Positions 41,842 through 50,537 of a stretch of DNA of 64,000 nt are shown here, piece by piece. Below the pieces are notes generated by a model. The model was not told where the DNA came from, made no database searches, and saw nothing but the letters and a program-made list of their open reading frames with translations. Location of the stretch: NCBI GenBank assembly GCA_021772455.1, contig JAJFLY010000006.1, forward strand, positions 206,677 through 270,676, written 5' to 3'. The position numbers and the translations under genes were made by a program. Position 1 is the stretch's first letter. Every line of letters begins with the position of its first letter. The stretch is from Chlamydiota bacterium (GTDB lineage: Bacteria; Chlamydiota; Chlamydiia; Chlamydiales; JAAKFR01).

Positions 41842-43425
41842 ATGAGTATTACGCTAGACAATATTTCAAAAAGCTTTGGAAGCCAAGCCCTCTTTAGCGA
41901 GGTTTCGGTCACCTTTAACCCTGGAAACCGCTACGGCCTAACAGGCCCCAATGGCGCCGGAAAATCGACACTGCTGCGCATCATTATGGGAATGATCGAG
42001 CCTAATAGCGGTGCCATCTCCCTCCCTGAGCGGGTGGGGATGTTGAAGCAAAATATCGAAGCGTTCCGCGACATGATCGTCCTTGACGTTGTGATCATGG
42101 GTAATAGCCGCCTTTGGGATGCACTGAAGGAGCGCGATCGCCTCTACGAATTGGAAATTACCGATGAGATCGGTATGCAACTGGGCGATCTTGAAGAGAT
42201 CATCGCTCATGAAGATGGTTACATGGCGGATGCCAATGCTGAAGAGCTGCTTGTTGGGGCAGGAATTCCAGCAGAGCTTCATGGCCAGAAAATGAGTACA
42301 CTGCCGACAGATATGCAGTTCCGCGCTCTTCTTTGTCAGGCTCTTTTTGGAAATCCTCAAGCTCTGCTACTCGATGAGCCGACAAACCACCTCGATCTCG
42401 ATTCGATCGGATGGTTGGAAGAATTCTTTCACAACTACACAGGCACATTGATTGTTGTTAGCCACGACCGCCACTTCCTCAACTCGGTCACAACACACAT
42501 CGCGGATATCGACTATGATACGGTTATTGTCTATCCTGGCAACTACGACCAGATGCTCGTTACAAAAACCTCTGTGCATGAAAAGGGTGAATCAGAAGCG
42601 CGCTCTAAAGAGAAAAAGATCTCCCAGTTGAAGGAATTCGTTGCGAAATTTAGCGCGGGAACACGAGCATCGCAGGTGCAGTCACGCTTGCGAGAAATCG
42701 AGCGCCTGCAGCCTCAAGAGTTGAAAAAATCGAATATTCAACGCCCCTACATTCGCTTTATTCCGACAGAAAAGCCTTCTGGAAAAATCGTATGTAAGCT
42801 TGACAAGGTCTCTAAAAGCTATGACGATCTTCAGATCATCAAAGACCTCTCCTTTGAGATTCACCGGGGAGACAAAATCGGAGTGATCGGAAACAATGGG
42901 CGTGGTAAGACGACGCTGTTAAAGATGGTCGTTGGAGCTCTCGCCCCTGATTCAGGAGCAATCGAGGGTGGCCATCAAGTGATCACAAGTTATTTTCCTC
43001 AAGACCACTCTGAGATTATTTCCAAAGAAGACAAAGACAACTGCTTCGATTGGTTGCGCGCGAGAAAAGCGGGGCTCTACGATCAAGACCTGCGTAGCGC
43101 TCTTGGAAAGATGCTCTTTGGAGGTGATGATGCCTTTAAAAACGTGGCAACACTCTCAGGAGGAGAAACCGCTCGCTTAATTTTAGCCGGGATGATGCTT
43201 GAGGACCACAACTTCATCGTTCTCGATGAGCCCAATGGACACCTCGATCTAGAAGCTGTTTCAGCCTTGGGCTGGGGGCTTGAGGAGTATAAAGGTACCG
43301 CGCTTGTCGTCAGCCACGACCGAGGGTTGATCAACCACTTTGCGACAAAGATCATCGCTTTTGAATCCGATGGAATCCATTTCTTTGATGGAAACTTGGA
43401 CAACTATTTAATGAGCCGGGCATGA
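41842..43425 (+). CDS. ABC-F family ATPase (YbiT/EttA-like)
   Basis: The 527-residue protein has two ATP-binding cassettes and no membrane segments. The first has Walker A GPNGAGKST and LLLDEPTNHLD, the second GNNGRGKTT, LSGGE and IVLDEPNGHLD. The signature of the first cassette reads LPTDMQ instead of LSGG, so it is degenerate. A basic interdomain linker (about residues 245-310, RSKEKKISQLKEF to RLREIERLQP) is the P-site tRNA interaction motif of this family. These proteins act on the ribosome in translation control. The ATG at 41842 is supported by the conserved SITLDNISKSFG start. It overlaps folE by 4 bp. Confidence 0.92.
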   Translation: MSITLDNISKSFGSQALFSEVSVTFNPGNRYGLTGPNGAGKSTLLRIIMGMIEPNSGAISLPERVGMLKQNIEAFRDMIVLDVVIMGNSRLWDALKERDRLYELEITDEIGMQLGDLEEIIAHEDGYMADANAEELLVGAGIPAELHGQKMSTLPTDMQFRALLCQALFGNPQALLLDEPTNHLDLDSIGWLEEFFHNYTGTLIVVSHDRHFLNSVTTHIADIDYDTVIVYPGNYDQMLVTKTSVHEKGESEARSKEKKISQLKEFVAKFSAGTRASQVQSRLREIERLQPQELKKSNIQRPYIRFIPTEKPSGKIVCKLDKVSKSYDDLQIIKDLSFEIHRGDKIGVIGNNGRGKTTLLKMVVGALAPDSGAIEGGHQVITSYFPQDHSEIISKEDKDNCFDWLRARKAGLYDQDLRSALGKMLFGGDDAFKNVATLSGGETARLILAGMMLEDHNFIVLDEPNGHLDLEAVSALGWGLEEYKGTALVVSHDRGLINHFATKIIAFESDGIHFFDGNLDNYLMSRA

Positions 43426-44012
43426 CCACCGACAAGAAGGAGCAGATCGCCTTTCATGTCGGAAAAATTCTTGAAATCTTAGAGCTCGATCTTGAAAAAA
43501 CCCCTGAGCGGGTTGCGGAAATGTATGTTGATGAGGTCTTTAGCGGACTTAATCCCGATACCTACCCAGCAATCTCCCTTCTCGAAGAGAACGTGAACAA
43601 TGAAGTTGTTCTCGTCAAAAATATCTCGCTTGTAAGTTTTTGTGAGCACCACTTGGTTCCGATGATCGGGGTAGCACATATCGCCTACCTCCCTTCGAAA
43701 GGGGTGCTTGGTCTTTCTAAAATCCATCAGCTTGCCCGTTTCTATGCAAAACAGCCTCAGCTCCAGGAAAGAATGACCCAGCAAATAGCCGAAAGCTTAA
43801 GTCAAGAGCTGCAAACCGAAGATGTGGCTGTTGCGATTTGCATGAAACACCTTTGCGTGCTTGCGCGCGGCGTGGAAGACCAGACGAGTGAGATGGAAAC
43901 ACATGTGCTAAAGGGGCGTTTTGATTCTGATCCAGAAACGCGCTCTGAGTTTTTCTTAAGAATCTCTGAAAAAAAAGTGGGAGAGAGGATAAGCCGGATT
44001 CTGTCTTCATAG
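43422..44012 (+). CDS. folE: GTP cyclohydrolase I
   Basis: The 196-residue enzyme converts GTP to 7,8-dihydroneopterin triphosphate, the first step of folate synthesis. FCEHHLVPMIGVAHIAYLP gives the zinc-binding Cys and His and the active-site His, GLSKIHQLARFYAKQPQLQERMTQQIA is the most conserved family block, and CMKHLCVLARGV supplies the second zinc Cys. The start overlaps the ABC-F stop (ATGA), so the two form an operon. Its last 34 bp overlap the 3' end of the RNase P RNA gene on the other strand. Confidence 0.95.
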   Translation: MTTDKKEQIAFHVGKILEILELDLEKTPERVAEMYVDEVFSGLNPDTYPAISLLEENVNNEVVLVKNISLVSFCEHHLVPMIGVAHIAYLPSKGVLGLSKIHQLARFYAKQPQLQERMTQQIAESLSQELQTEDVAVAICMKHLCVLARGVEDQTSEMETHVLKGRFDSDPETRSEFFLRISEKKVGERISRILSS

Positions 44013-44323
44013 AAATGAAGGGCAATCATTCCTCTAGGAACTTTGTCACCAAAGCTCTCAAGCGACTCATTGAAAAGGGTGGCGGAGCACGTATCCCTCT
44101 TTCGTCTTGCTTCGGATAGGGTTTACAACGCCTTGAGTCTCCTCAAGTGCGCTCGACTCTCAAAGCCGAGATTTTCAGCCTGTCTGGATAAATCCAGCGG
44201 AATATTTTCTGTTGCACTTTCCGTAGCCTTACGGCCCCCAGCGTTTCGCTGGTATCCTCTCCTGCAAAGTCCAGACTTTCCTCCCCTCTCACAAAGTGAG
44301 AGCAGCGATTGCCTCTCTCTCCC
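43979..44323 (-). ncRNA. rnpB: RNase P RNA
   Basis: On the minus strand the sequence shows the conserved 5' core GAGGAAAGTCTGGAC, GGGCCGTAAGGC-like CTGGGGGCCGTAAGG, and GTGCAACAGAAA. It also has ACAAACC-like GTAAACCC and the 3' core ACAGAATCCGGCTTA. The 5' GGGAGAGAGAGG and 3' CCTCTCTCCC pair to form helix P1, which fixes the ends at about 44323 and 43979 (345 nt). It is the catalytic RNA that trims the 5' ends of pre-tRNAs. The 3' end overlaps folE in antisense, and the CdsZ-like gene ends 7 bp upstream of its 5' end on the same strand, so the RNA may be cut from a longer transcript. Confidence 0.93.
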
Positions 44324-44329
44324 AAAAAC

Positions 44330-45106
44330 TTAAGTGTTAGCAGTTGTCGCACGACGACGGCGACGACGTGGAGCTTCTTCACCCTCTACTTCTGCAGCCT
44401 CAGCTTCCTGCCAGAAGAGGACGCGCGAACAATGTTCGCAGAAAACCAATCGATCTCCTTTACGAACCAAATTCTCATGCTGAGGGGTAAGAAGAATATG
44501 ACAGCCACTGCATGTGCGGTTTTCAATCGGAACAACAACGCGATCACGCTTGTTTTTCAGTAGACGCTCATAGATCTGAAAAAGCTCTTCTGGAACTCCA
44601 CCCTTCATACCCTCGCGTTTCTCTAAAATCGAACGTCCCTCTTCATTGATCTTTGCAATGCTCTCGTGGATCTCTTTTTCGATGAGTTCGCTATTTTCCT
44701 CAGTGGACTGGAGGTTTTCTTTAAGAGTCACAAGAAAATCTTCTTCAGCTGCAAGCTTATCCATAAGATCGCTAAGACGGTGCTCAACAGCGCTACGTTC
44801 ACGGCCGGCCGCAGTCATTTCTTGAGTCAACGCATTGAACTCATCCATCTTTTTCACTGCTACCTGCTGAGCTTCAAACTTCGCAACTTTCTCTTGAATC
44901 TCTTTGATCTGCGTTTCACCCATGCGAATTTCTTTTTTCACATTAGTGATTTCAGACTCTTTATCAGTTACTTGAGTCTGAATGTCCTCTTTCAGCTGAT
45001 GAATCTTAGTGAGTTCCTTTTGCCGCTCTTTTTTAACGCGCATCAGGCGAATCATATTAATATCAAGCTCTTGAATGCTAAGAATTGTCTGAAAAGACTC
45101 GTCCAT
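44330..45106 (-). CDS. cdsZ: CdsZ-like coiled-coil zinc-ribbon protein (CT398 family)
   Basis: The 258-residue protein has a long antiparallel coiled coil (about residues 15-185) and a C-terminal zinc ribbon with CSGCH and CEHC 21 residues apart, then an acidic and Arg-rich tail. This is the structure of C. trachomatis CT398 (CdsZ), reported to bind the sigma-54 factor and type III secretion components. Similar DUF proteins occur widely in bacteria. The ATG at 45106 follows a GGGATCACAT leader; an in-frame TTG at 45118 is less likely. It is transcribed from a divergent promoter region shared with the 45223 gene and precedes rnpB. Confidence 0.85.
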   Translation of the reverse strand: MDESFQTILSIQELDINMIRLMRVKKERQKELTKIHQLKEDIQTQVTDKESEITNVKKEIRMGETQIKEIQEKVAKFEAQQVAVKKMDEFNALTQEMTAAGRERSAVEHRLSDLMDKLAAEEDFLVTLKENLQSTEENSELIEKEIHESIAKINEEGRSILEKREGMKGGVPEELFQIYERLLKNKRDRVVVPIENRTCSGCHILLTPQHENLVRKGDRLVFCEHCSRVLFWQEAEAAEVEGEEAPRRRRRRATTANT

Positions 45107-45138
45107 ATGTGATCCCAAAAATTAAGAATTGATCCAAG

Positions 45139-45167
45139 ATCTTAACTTTTACCCCCATAATTATCAA
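45139..45167 (-). promoter_or_regulatory. promoter of the CdsZ-like gene
   Basis: On the minus strand TTGATA (45167-45162), 17 bp, TAAGAT (45144-45139). The leader would be about 25 nt, so this transcript is not leaderless. Confidence 0.5.
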
Positions 45168-45186
45168 CAAAAAAGGAATGTTATCG

Positions 45187-45215
45187 TTGTCAAATTTCAA
45201 TTTAAAATTTATATT
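45187..45215 (+). promoter_or_regulatory. promoter of the 45223 gene
   Basis: TTGTCA (45187-45192), 17 bp, TATATT (45210-45215). The -10 box ends 7 bases before the ATG at 45223, with no ribosome site between. Confidence 0.55.
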
Positions 45216-45222
45216 TTGTGAT

Positions 45223-45510
45223 ATGGCAAAAAGAAAACAGAAGAAAACGCGTGTCGTCATCCAGGTTGACTCCGATTTTCCAAGCGAGCTCTACTTAAGA
45301 GGAGAGGGTCTCCCCGACTTGAGTTGGGAGAAGGGTGTTGAACTGAAGCACGAGCAACCAAGCGAGTGGGTTTTTGAAACCGATGAGCCCTTTTCAACTG
45401 GTTCTTTCAAGGTTTTGATCAACGATCAAACTTTTGAGCTTGGCGAAAGCCACCCTCTCTACCCGGGAGCCTCAATCAGAGTTAACCCCAAATTCCCGAA
45501 ACAAGATTGA
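45223..45510 (+). CDS. small protein resembling a carbohydrate-binding beta-sandwich
   Basis: The 95-residue product starts with a basic stretch (AKRKQKKTR) and continues as a single small beta-rich domain: LYLRGEGLPDLSWEKG, WVFETDEPF, FKVLINDQTFELGE and a final GASIRVNPKF. The order LYLRG, W-rich turn, VLIND resembles starch-binding or glycogen-binding modules (CBM20/48), but the resemblance is only by eye. It is conserved in position before glyA here. The start at 45223 is preferred because of its promoter; a longer in-frame start at 45178 would lie within that promoter. Confidence 0.6.
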   Translation: MAKRKQKKTRVVIQVDSDFPSELYLRGEGLPDLSWEKGVELKHEQPSEWVFETDEPFSTGSFKVLINDQTFELGESHPLYPGASIRVNPKFPKQD

Positions 45511-45535
45511 CTTTTTGCCTTAAGGCAACAATAAT
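45507..45535 (+). promoter_or_regulatory. promoter of glyA
   Basis: TTGACT (45507-45512), overlapping the stop codon of the upstream gene, 17 bp, AATAAT (45530-45535). The -10 box ends 8 bases before the ATG at 45544. Confidence 0.5.
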
Positions 45536-45543
45536 CCCCAGCT

Positions 45544-47019
45544 ATGCAAAATCTACTTGATTCCTACCTCAGCAAAAGCAAAGAGAAGCGCTCTGATGTG
45601 ATCGCCTACCTGGCAGCTCTTGACCATCTCCAGACCGTTTCGCCTTCAATCGCAGATCTCATCCTTAAAGAACTTGTGGATCAGCGCACCTACCTGAAGC
45701 TGATCGCCTCAGAAAATTACTCCTCCCTTTCTGTTCAACTGGCGATGGGAAATCTCCTAACAGATAAATACAGTGAAGGTTACCCATACCATAGGTTTTA
45801 TGCTGGATGCGAAAACGTTGATGCCGTTGAAGCAGAAGCTGCTACCCTAGCGCAGGATTTATTTGAGGTCGACCACGCCTACGTCCAACCTCATTCAGGA
45901 GCAGACGCAAATTTGGTCGCTTTTTGGGCCATCTTGACAGAGCGGATCCAAAACCCTTTCATGGAAAAGCTCAGAAAGAAAAATCCCGATGAGCTTTCAC
46001 CTGAAGAGTTCGAAGAGTTGCGCCAGCTCTTATGTAACCAGTCTTTTATGGGCCTTTCCTTAAGCTCTGGCGGCCACTTAACCCATGGATTTCGGCAAAA
46101 CGTCTCTGCTAAAATGATGCGCGCCCACACCTATGACATCGACCCCAAGACAGGGCTCCTCAATTACGACACCATTGCCAAACAAGCGCGAAAGATCAAA
46201 CCTCTGATCTTGCTGGCTGGATACTCTGCCTACCCTCGCCACATCAATTTCGCTAAAATGCGTGAAATTGCAGATGAGGTTGGCGCTGTCTTTATGGTCG
46301 ATATGGCCCATTTTGCCGGTCTTGTCGCGGGAAAAGTTTTCCAAGGAGAGACCAATCCAACAAAATTTGCCCATATTTTGACAACAACTACTCATAAAAC
46401 CTTACGTGGACCACGCGGAGGACTGGTTTTATGTGAAGAGTCTCTCTCTCAAAGTGTCAATAAAGGGTGCCCCCATGTTTTAGGAGGGCCTCTTCCACAC
46501 GTTATGGCTGCAAAGGCGATCGCTTTTCGCGAAGCGCACACTACCGACTTCAGAAATTACGCCCATCAAATCGTCGAGAATTCCCACGCCCTTGCCGAAG
46601 AATTCATCCATCAAGGACTTAAATTGGTGACCGGAGGGACAGACAACCATCTTGTTTTGATCGACCTCACAATGTTTGGAATCACAGGGCGAATTGCAGA
46701 GACCGCCCTTCGCCAAGCCGGACTCACTGTTAACCGCAATATGATTCCTTTTGACCAGAACGGCGCGTGGTACACATCGGGTCTCCGCCTAGGAACCCCT
46801 GCACTCACAACCTTGGGCATGGGCAAAAAAGAGATGAAAGAGATCGCTTTGATTCTCACCAAAGTTTTGAAGCACACCAAACCTGAAACGGTGAAAAGTA
46901 CAGGACAGCTCAGCAAGGCACGAGGAATCACCGACCCAAAAATTATCGAAGAGGCACGCACGCGTGTACAATCATTACTTGACCAATATCCGCTCTATCC
47001 GGAGATTATAATAAGCTAG
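45544..47019 (+). CDS. glyA: serine hydroxymethyltransferase
   Basis: The 491-residue PLP enzyme interconverts serine and glycine with transfer of a one-carbon unit to tetrahydrofolate. YLKLIASENYSS, TDKYSEGYPYHRFYAGC, VQPHSGADANL, MVDMAHFAGLVAG and TTTTHKTLRGPRGGLV (catalytic Lys) are diagnostic. Two insertions relative to the usual 415-420 residues, near residues 140-180 and 220, are typical of the longer chlamydial GlyA. It starts the run glyA-clpP-dapF-UPF0158, the same order as CT432 to CT429. Confidence 0.95.
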   Translation: MQNLLDSYLSKSKEKRSDVIAYLAALDHLQTVSPSIADLILKELVDQRTYLKLIASENYSSLSVQLAMGNLLTDKYSEGYPYHRFYAGCENVDAVEAEAATLAQDLFEVDHAYVQPHSGADANLVAFWAILTERIQNPFMEKLRKKNPDELSPEEFEELRQLLCNQSFMGLSLSSGGHLTHGFRQNVSAKMMRAHTYDIDPKTGLLNYDTIAKQARKIKPLILLAGYSAYPRHINFAKMREIADEVGAVFMVDMAHFAGLVAGKVFQGETNPTKFAHILTTTTHKTLRGPRGGLVLCEESLSQSVNKGCPHVLGGPLPHVMAAKAIAFREAHTTDFRNYAHQIVENSHALAEEFIHQGLKLVTGGTDNHLVLIDLTMFGITGRIAETALRQAGLTVNRNMIPFDQNGAWYTSGLRLGTPALTTLGMGKKEMKEIALILTKVLKHTKPETVKSTGQLSKARGITDPKIIEEARTRVQSLLDQYPLYPEIIIS

Positions 47020-47036
47020 GTACTAGGAGGTAATCA

Positions 47037-47621
47037 GTGACTAACGAAAAAAACGATTTCAAATCCCTTAATGATAAAATTGATAGCACTATTTTAGAGT
47101 CGCGCCGCATTTTCTTTGCGGACCAAGTAGACAATAATAGCGCGCACGACGCTATTCGGAAAATTTGGTATCTGGAACTCACAGATCCAGGAAAGCCGAT
47201 TACTTTCATCATTAACAGCCCCGGTGGCTCAGTCGATTCTGGATTTGCGGTTTGGGATCAAGTGAAAATGATCACCTCTCCTGTGACAACTCTTGTAACA
47301 GGACTTGCAGCATCGATGGGTTCTGTATTAAGTCTGTGTGCAAGCCCGAAGAAACGCTTTGCCACAGAACATGCGCGCATCATGATTCACCAACCTTCGA
47401 TTTCCGGCCCAGTTCAAGGGCAAGCAACTGATTTGAATATCCATGCAGAGGAAATCATCAAAACCAAAAACCAACTTATCGATCTCTACACAAAGCACAC
47501 TGGTAAAAAAAGAGAAGAGATTGCAAAAGCTTTAGATCGCGATACGTGGTTAACGGCTCAAGAAGCGTTGGAATTCGGGCTCCTCGACAAAATTGTTACC
47601 TCATTTGACGATCTAAAATGA
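47037..47621 (+). CDS. clpP: ATP-dependent Clp protease proteolytic subunit
   Basis: The 194-residue serine protease starts with GTG at 47037, six bases after a perfect [46 protein letters not shown] (nucleophile Ser) and ARIMIHQPS (His) are the ClpP signatures, and [20 protein letters not shown] closes the domain with the catalytic Asp. This is the chlamydial ClpP paralogue located between glyA and dapF; Chlamydiae carry a second clpP elsewhere. The stop overlaps the dapF start. Confidence 0.95.
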   Translation: MTNEKNDFKSLNDKIDSTILESRRIFFADQVDNNSAHDAIRKIWYLELTDPGKPITFIINSPGGSVDSGFAVWDQVKMITSPVTTLVTGLAASMGSVLSLCASPKKRFATEHARIMIHQPSISGPVQGQATDLNIHAEEIIKTKNQLIDLYTKHTGKKREEIAKALDRDTWLTAQEALEFGLLDKIVTSFDDLK

Positions 47622-48367
47622 GATACTCCCTTTACTCGGGAGCCGGAAATACATTTGCCATAACCGATGAACCTATCTCCCCTGAGAATGTCGCGATCCT
47701 TTGTGAAGAGCATGCAATCGATGGGGTTATTTTTGGGGAAGATGTCTTTCGGATGCGTATCTTCAACCGCGATGGAAGCGAAGCTGAAATGTGTGGAAAT
47801 GGGCTACGCTGTTTTGTCAAAAATTTAATAGAACAAAATATCCATCAAGAACGGTACGAAATCGAAACACTTGCAGGCACACATATCGCATGGGCAAACG
47901 GGGATCAAATTTGCGTCAAGCTCCCCCCTCCTCAAGATTTCCGTTGGAATCTCAGTATCCCTCCCTATCACTTGCACCACCTAAACACCGGCGTCCCACA
48001 CGCTGTTTTATTTGTTGAATCTGTCGATGAAATCGATTTGACACAGCTTGGCCCATCCATTCGTTATCATTCCCTTTTTCCGGAAGGGGTAAATGTTAAT
48101 GTTGTAGATCCGATATCGTTACAGATGCGCACCTACGAACGAGGAGTGGAAGCTGAAACACTCGCTTGTGGAACGGGAGCTGTCGCCTCAGCACTTGCGT
48201 TGGCCAAGCAGTTCGGGCTCCCCTCCCCAATTAGTATGGAAGTGAAATCGGGTGAAAAGCTCAATATTTCCTTTACTTCAGATTGGCAAACCATAATCAT
48301 GGAGGGGCCTGCAAATCGAGTTGAGGTTAAAAAAACAATCTCCTATACTAGTCCCCCATATGAGTAA
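47618..48367 (+). CDS. dapF: diaminopimelate epimerase
   Basis: The 249-residue enzyme converts LL- to meso-diaminopimelate for peptidoglycan and lysine. [10 protein letters not shown] opens the protein, [10 protein letters not shown] contains one catalytic Cys and [10 protein letters not shown] the other, with [11 protein letters not shown] and PEGVNVNVV between them. It is somewhat shorter than usual (about 275). It overlaps clpP by 4 bp and the UPF0158 gene by 8 bp. Confidence 0.94.
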   Translation: MRYSLYSGAGNTFAITDEPISPENVAILCEEHAIDGVIFGEDVFRMRIFNRDGSEAEMCGNGLRCFVKNLIEQNIHQERYEIETLAGTHIAWANGDQICVKLPPPQDFRWNLSIPPYHLHHLNTGVPHAVLFVESVDEIDLTQLGPSIRYHSLFPEGVNVNVVDPISLQMRTYERGVEAETLACGTGAVASALALAKQFGLPSPISMEVKSGEKLNISFTSDWQTIIMEGPANRVEVKKTISYTSPPYE

Positions 48368-49340
48368 AATACCCACACCCCAAAATCCCCTAATCCTCCG
48401 CGCCCTTCGTTTAATGGACGCTTTTTCAAAATCCAACGATGAGAGAGACTTCTTACTCGATCGTGTAGAAGGATTTATCATCTTTGTCGATCTAGACAAG
48501 GAAGAGGGCGATCTAATAGCACTCCAAAAAGAACTCGATACGAACCCCGAGCGCTATTGTACTATTCCAAAGCTCACCTTCTATGAAACAAAAAAAATTA
48601 TGGAAGGCTTTGTAAACGAAAAGGTTTACGACATCGACACGAAGGAGAAGCTTCTTGATATCATTGGAGGAAAAGAAGCTCGGGAGCAGTTTTTAGAGTT
48701 TATTTATGACCATGAGACAGAGCTTGAAAAGTGGCAACAGTTTTACCAAGAGCGTTCACGCGTTAGAATCATTGAATGGCTCCGCAACAACAACTTTACC
48801 TTTGTTTTTGAAGAAGATTTAGAGCTTCCTGTCCATATCATCGAGCAATTGAAAATGAAGCTTTTTGATGCCAAAGTCCCCAAAGAGGTTCAGCAAGGGC
48901 GTACTCAACTCATTAAAAAGGCTGAGACCTACTATTCCAACGAAGCGCTTAATCCCCGCCCCAAGCGTGGACGGCCACCAAAACAAGTTGTGAAAATCGA
49001 AGTAGAGACTCAGATTACCAACGATATCTTCACTCAGGTGCCCACATCTGTACGCCGTTTTCTCCACCAACCCGATATCCAAACGGCAAATGCGATCACA
49101 TTTTCCGAAAATTTCGATTCAGAAGAAGAATTTCTAGCCCACTTGCGTGGAGCAGGACGCTCGGATGCTGAAAATCAACTCGAAGCCTTATCGGAAAAGT
49201 TTGCTTCGCTACGTAAACTCTCTTCTCAACTCGGCTTAGAAGGAGAACTCACGATCCCTTCCTTTGGAGATGATGATGATGATGACGAAGAGGAAGAAGC
49301 TGCAGCTCCACATAAAAGCAAACGTAAACCCAAAAAATAG
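48360..49340 (+). CDS. UPF0158 family protein (CT429 homologue)
   Basis: The 326-residue protein begins at the ATG at 48360, overlapping the dapF stop. The N-terminal 150 residues fit UPF0158 (LILRALRLMDAFSKSNDERDF, GFIIFVDLDKEE, FLEFIYDHETELEKWQQFYQERSRVRIIEWL). Residues about 205-215 (RPKRGRPPKQ) form an AT-hook-like basic motif, and the C-terminus has an acidic run of six Asp and four Glu followed by a basic tail. The family function is unknown. The AT-hook-like motif and charged tail hint at nucleic-acid or histone-like protein contact, which is inference. Confidence 0.8.
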   Translation: MSKIPTPQNPLILRALRLMDAFSKSNDERDFLLDRVEGFIIFVDLDKEEGDLIALQKELDTNPERYCTIPKLTFYETKKIMEGFVNEKVYDIDTKEKLLDIIGGKEAREQFLEFIYDHETELEKWQQFYQERSRVRIIEWLRNNNFTFVFEEDLELPVHIIEQLKMKLFDAKVPKEVQQGRTQLIKKAETYYSNEALNPRPKRGRPPKQVVKIEVETQITNDIFTQVPTSVRRFLHQPDIQTANAITFSENFDSEEEFLAHLRGAGRSDAENQLEALSEKFASLRKLSSQLGLEGELTIPSFGDDDDDDEEEEAAAPHKSKRKPKK

Positions 49341-49375
49341 CCTGACTGTAGCGCGTTCAAACACAGTACGATTAT

Positions 49376-49651
49376 ATGGAAGATTTCACCAAAATAGTAA
49401 TTGAAGAATTTAAATTCAAAGCGGACTTCTTGCTTGAACTTCACTTTCGAGATGGAAAAATCCAAACAATTGATTTCAGCAAAATTAATTACAGGGGCTG
49501 GATGAAAGAGTTAGAAGAACTAGAGTATTTCAATAAAGTAGCCCTCAACGAATGCGGTAATCTCGCATGGCCAAATGGTCAAGATTTTATGCCTGAATAT
49601 TTATACGACTGGGACAAATTCAAACATCTTTTTATAGATAACTCAGTCTAA
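49376..49651 (+). CDS. DUF2442 domain protein
   Basis: The 91-residue product consists of one DUF2442 unit: LLELHFRDGKIQTIDF, a helix-forming ELEELEYFNKVAL and NLAWPNGQDFMPEYLYD, the last being the most conserved part of the family. DUF2442 proteins often sit beside toxin-antitoxin-type partners (DUF4160), but no such partner is seen here. Function unknown. It converges on the kinase-like gene with a 9-bp overlap. Confidence 0.75.
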   Translation: MEDFTKIVIEEFKFKADFLLELHFRDGKIQTIDFSKINYRGWMKELEELEYFNKVALNECGNLAWPNGQDFMPEYLYDWDKFKHLFIDNSV

Positions 49652-50506
49652 ATAATTTTCAACGACTGGAACAAATTCGGGGAAATTGCATTCAGTCCAA
49701 TGGCGCAGGCCTCCCAAACGCTTTTTCAGTTCGCCCTCTGTACACATCTCGGTTTCTTTGTAAAATTGCCCCGTGTCAATAAAAAGAGCGCGAGGCTCAG
49801 AGATACAAAATGCGACGTTTTGCACAAACGCACGGTCGCGGTCGGCGATCCCCTTCTCACAACGCTTGCTTACAACATCTATTAACTGTTCGATCAACTC
49901 GTGCACTTGCTCATTCGAAGTAACAGCTGCAAAAGCTTCTTTTACAGAAATCGCGCGCATTTGAACCATAAATTCATGCTGATCAAGGTCAATACGGTGT
50001 TTGCGTCCAATTTTATCGATCAATACAACCTTTGACTCTAAAGAGGGGGTGCGATTGAGATGAATATAGAGAAGACCTGTCTCTTCGCAAATCTCCTCAT
50101 AAGCGAGCTTGCAGCTCGCAAAGAGGTTTTCCACACGTTTTTTTCGACGCTCGATTTTTGCATCACATATTTCCCTAAGCTTGCGAGGTAAGGGGACTGA
50201 ATTAAGCCGCGTGAAAGGCCTTAAATGTTTGTGTTTGAGGAATTTTAATACGTATTTCCCATCTGCACTCTCAAAAGCATAAAACTGCGCCCCTTTTCCT
50301 AAATAACGAAATGGCTGTGAAAGAAAATTTTGCATCTCTCTTTTTTGATCTTCTTCCAGTGGCACTTCAAATTGAGGATAGGGGGGAAGAGAAGAGCTAA
50401 TCTGGTGGAGGCTAAATCCATCGGTGATTTGGTTGTAATAATAAAACCCACCCCACCCCAGCAAAAGTAGAGCGACTAAAAGAAAAAGTTTTCGTATTAA
50501 TCTCAT
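49643..50506 (-). CDS. membrane-anchored protein with kinase-like motifs
   Basis: From the ATG at 50506 the 287-residue protein has an N-terminal anchor or signal (KLFLLVALLLLGWGGFYYY). The soluble domain shows FRYLGKGAQFYAFES, like a glycine-rich loop, then YVLKFLKHKH, like a beta-3 lysine strand. Later GIADRDRAFVQNVAF and LFIDTGQF could stand for the catalytic loop (D, N) and the metal-binding Asp of a protein-kinase-like fold. I do not recognise a named family, and the assignment is inference from motif order. The anchor would place it in the periplasm or at the membrane, odd for a kinase. A longer start at 50569 overlaps the divergent gene and is rejected. Confidence 0.6.
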   Translation of the reverse strand: MRLIRKLFLLVALLLLGWGGFYYYNQITDGFSLHQISSSLPPYPQFEVPLEEDQKREMQNFLSQPFRYLGKGAQFYAFESADGKYVLKFLKHKHLRPFTRLNSVPLPRKLREICDAKIERRKKRVENLFASCKLAYEEICEETGLLYIHLNRTPSLESKVVLIDKIGRKHRIDLDQHEFMVQMRAISVKEAFAAVTSNEQVHELIEQLIDVVSKRCEKGIADRDRAFVQNVAFCISEPRALFIDTGQFYKETEMCTEGELKKRLGGLRHWTECNFPEFVPVVENYLD

Positions 50507-50537
50507 AGGGGCTAGAGTATAGCCCAAAGTTGCTATC

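Noticed and set aside
49270..49300. GAT/GAC/GAG run as a repeat expansion
   Set aside because: It is short, codes for an acidic tail common in this protein family, and has mixed codons at its end.
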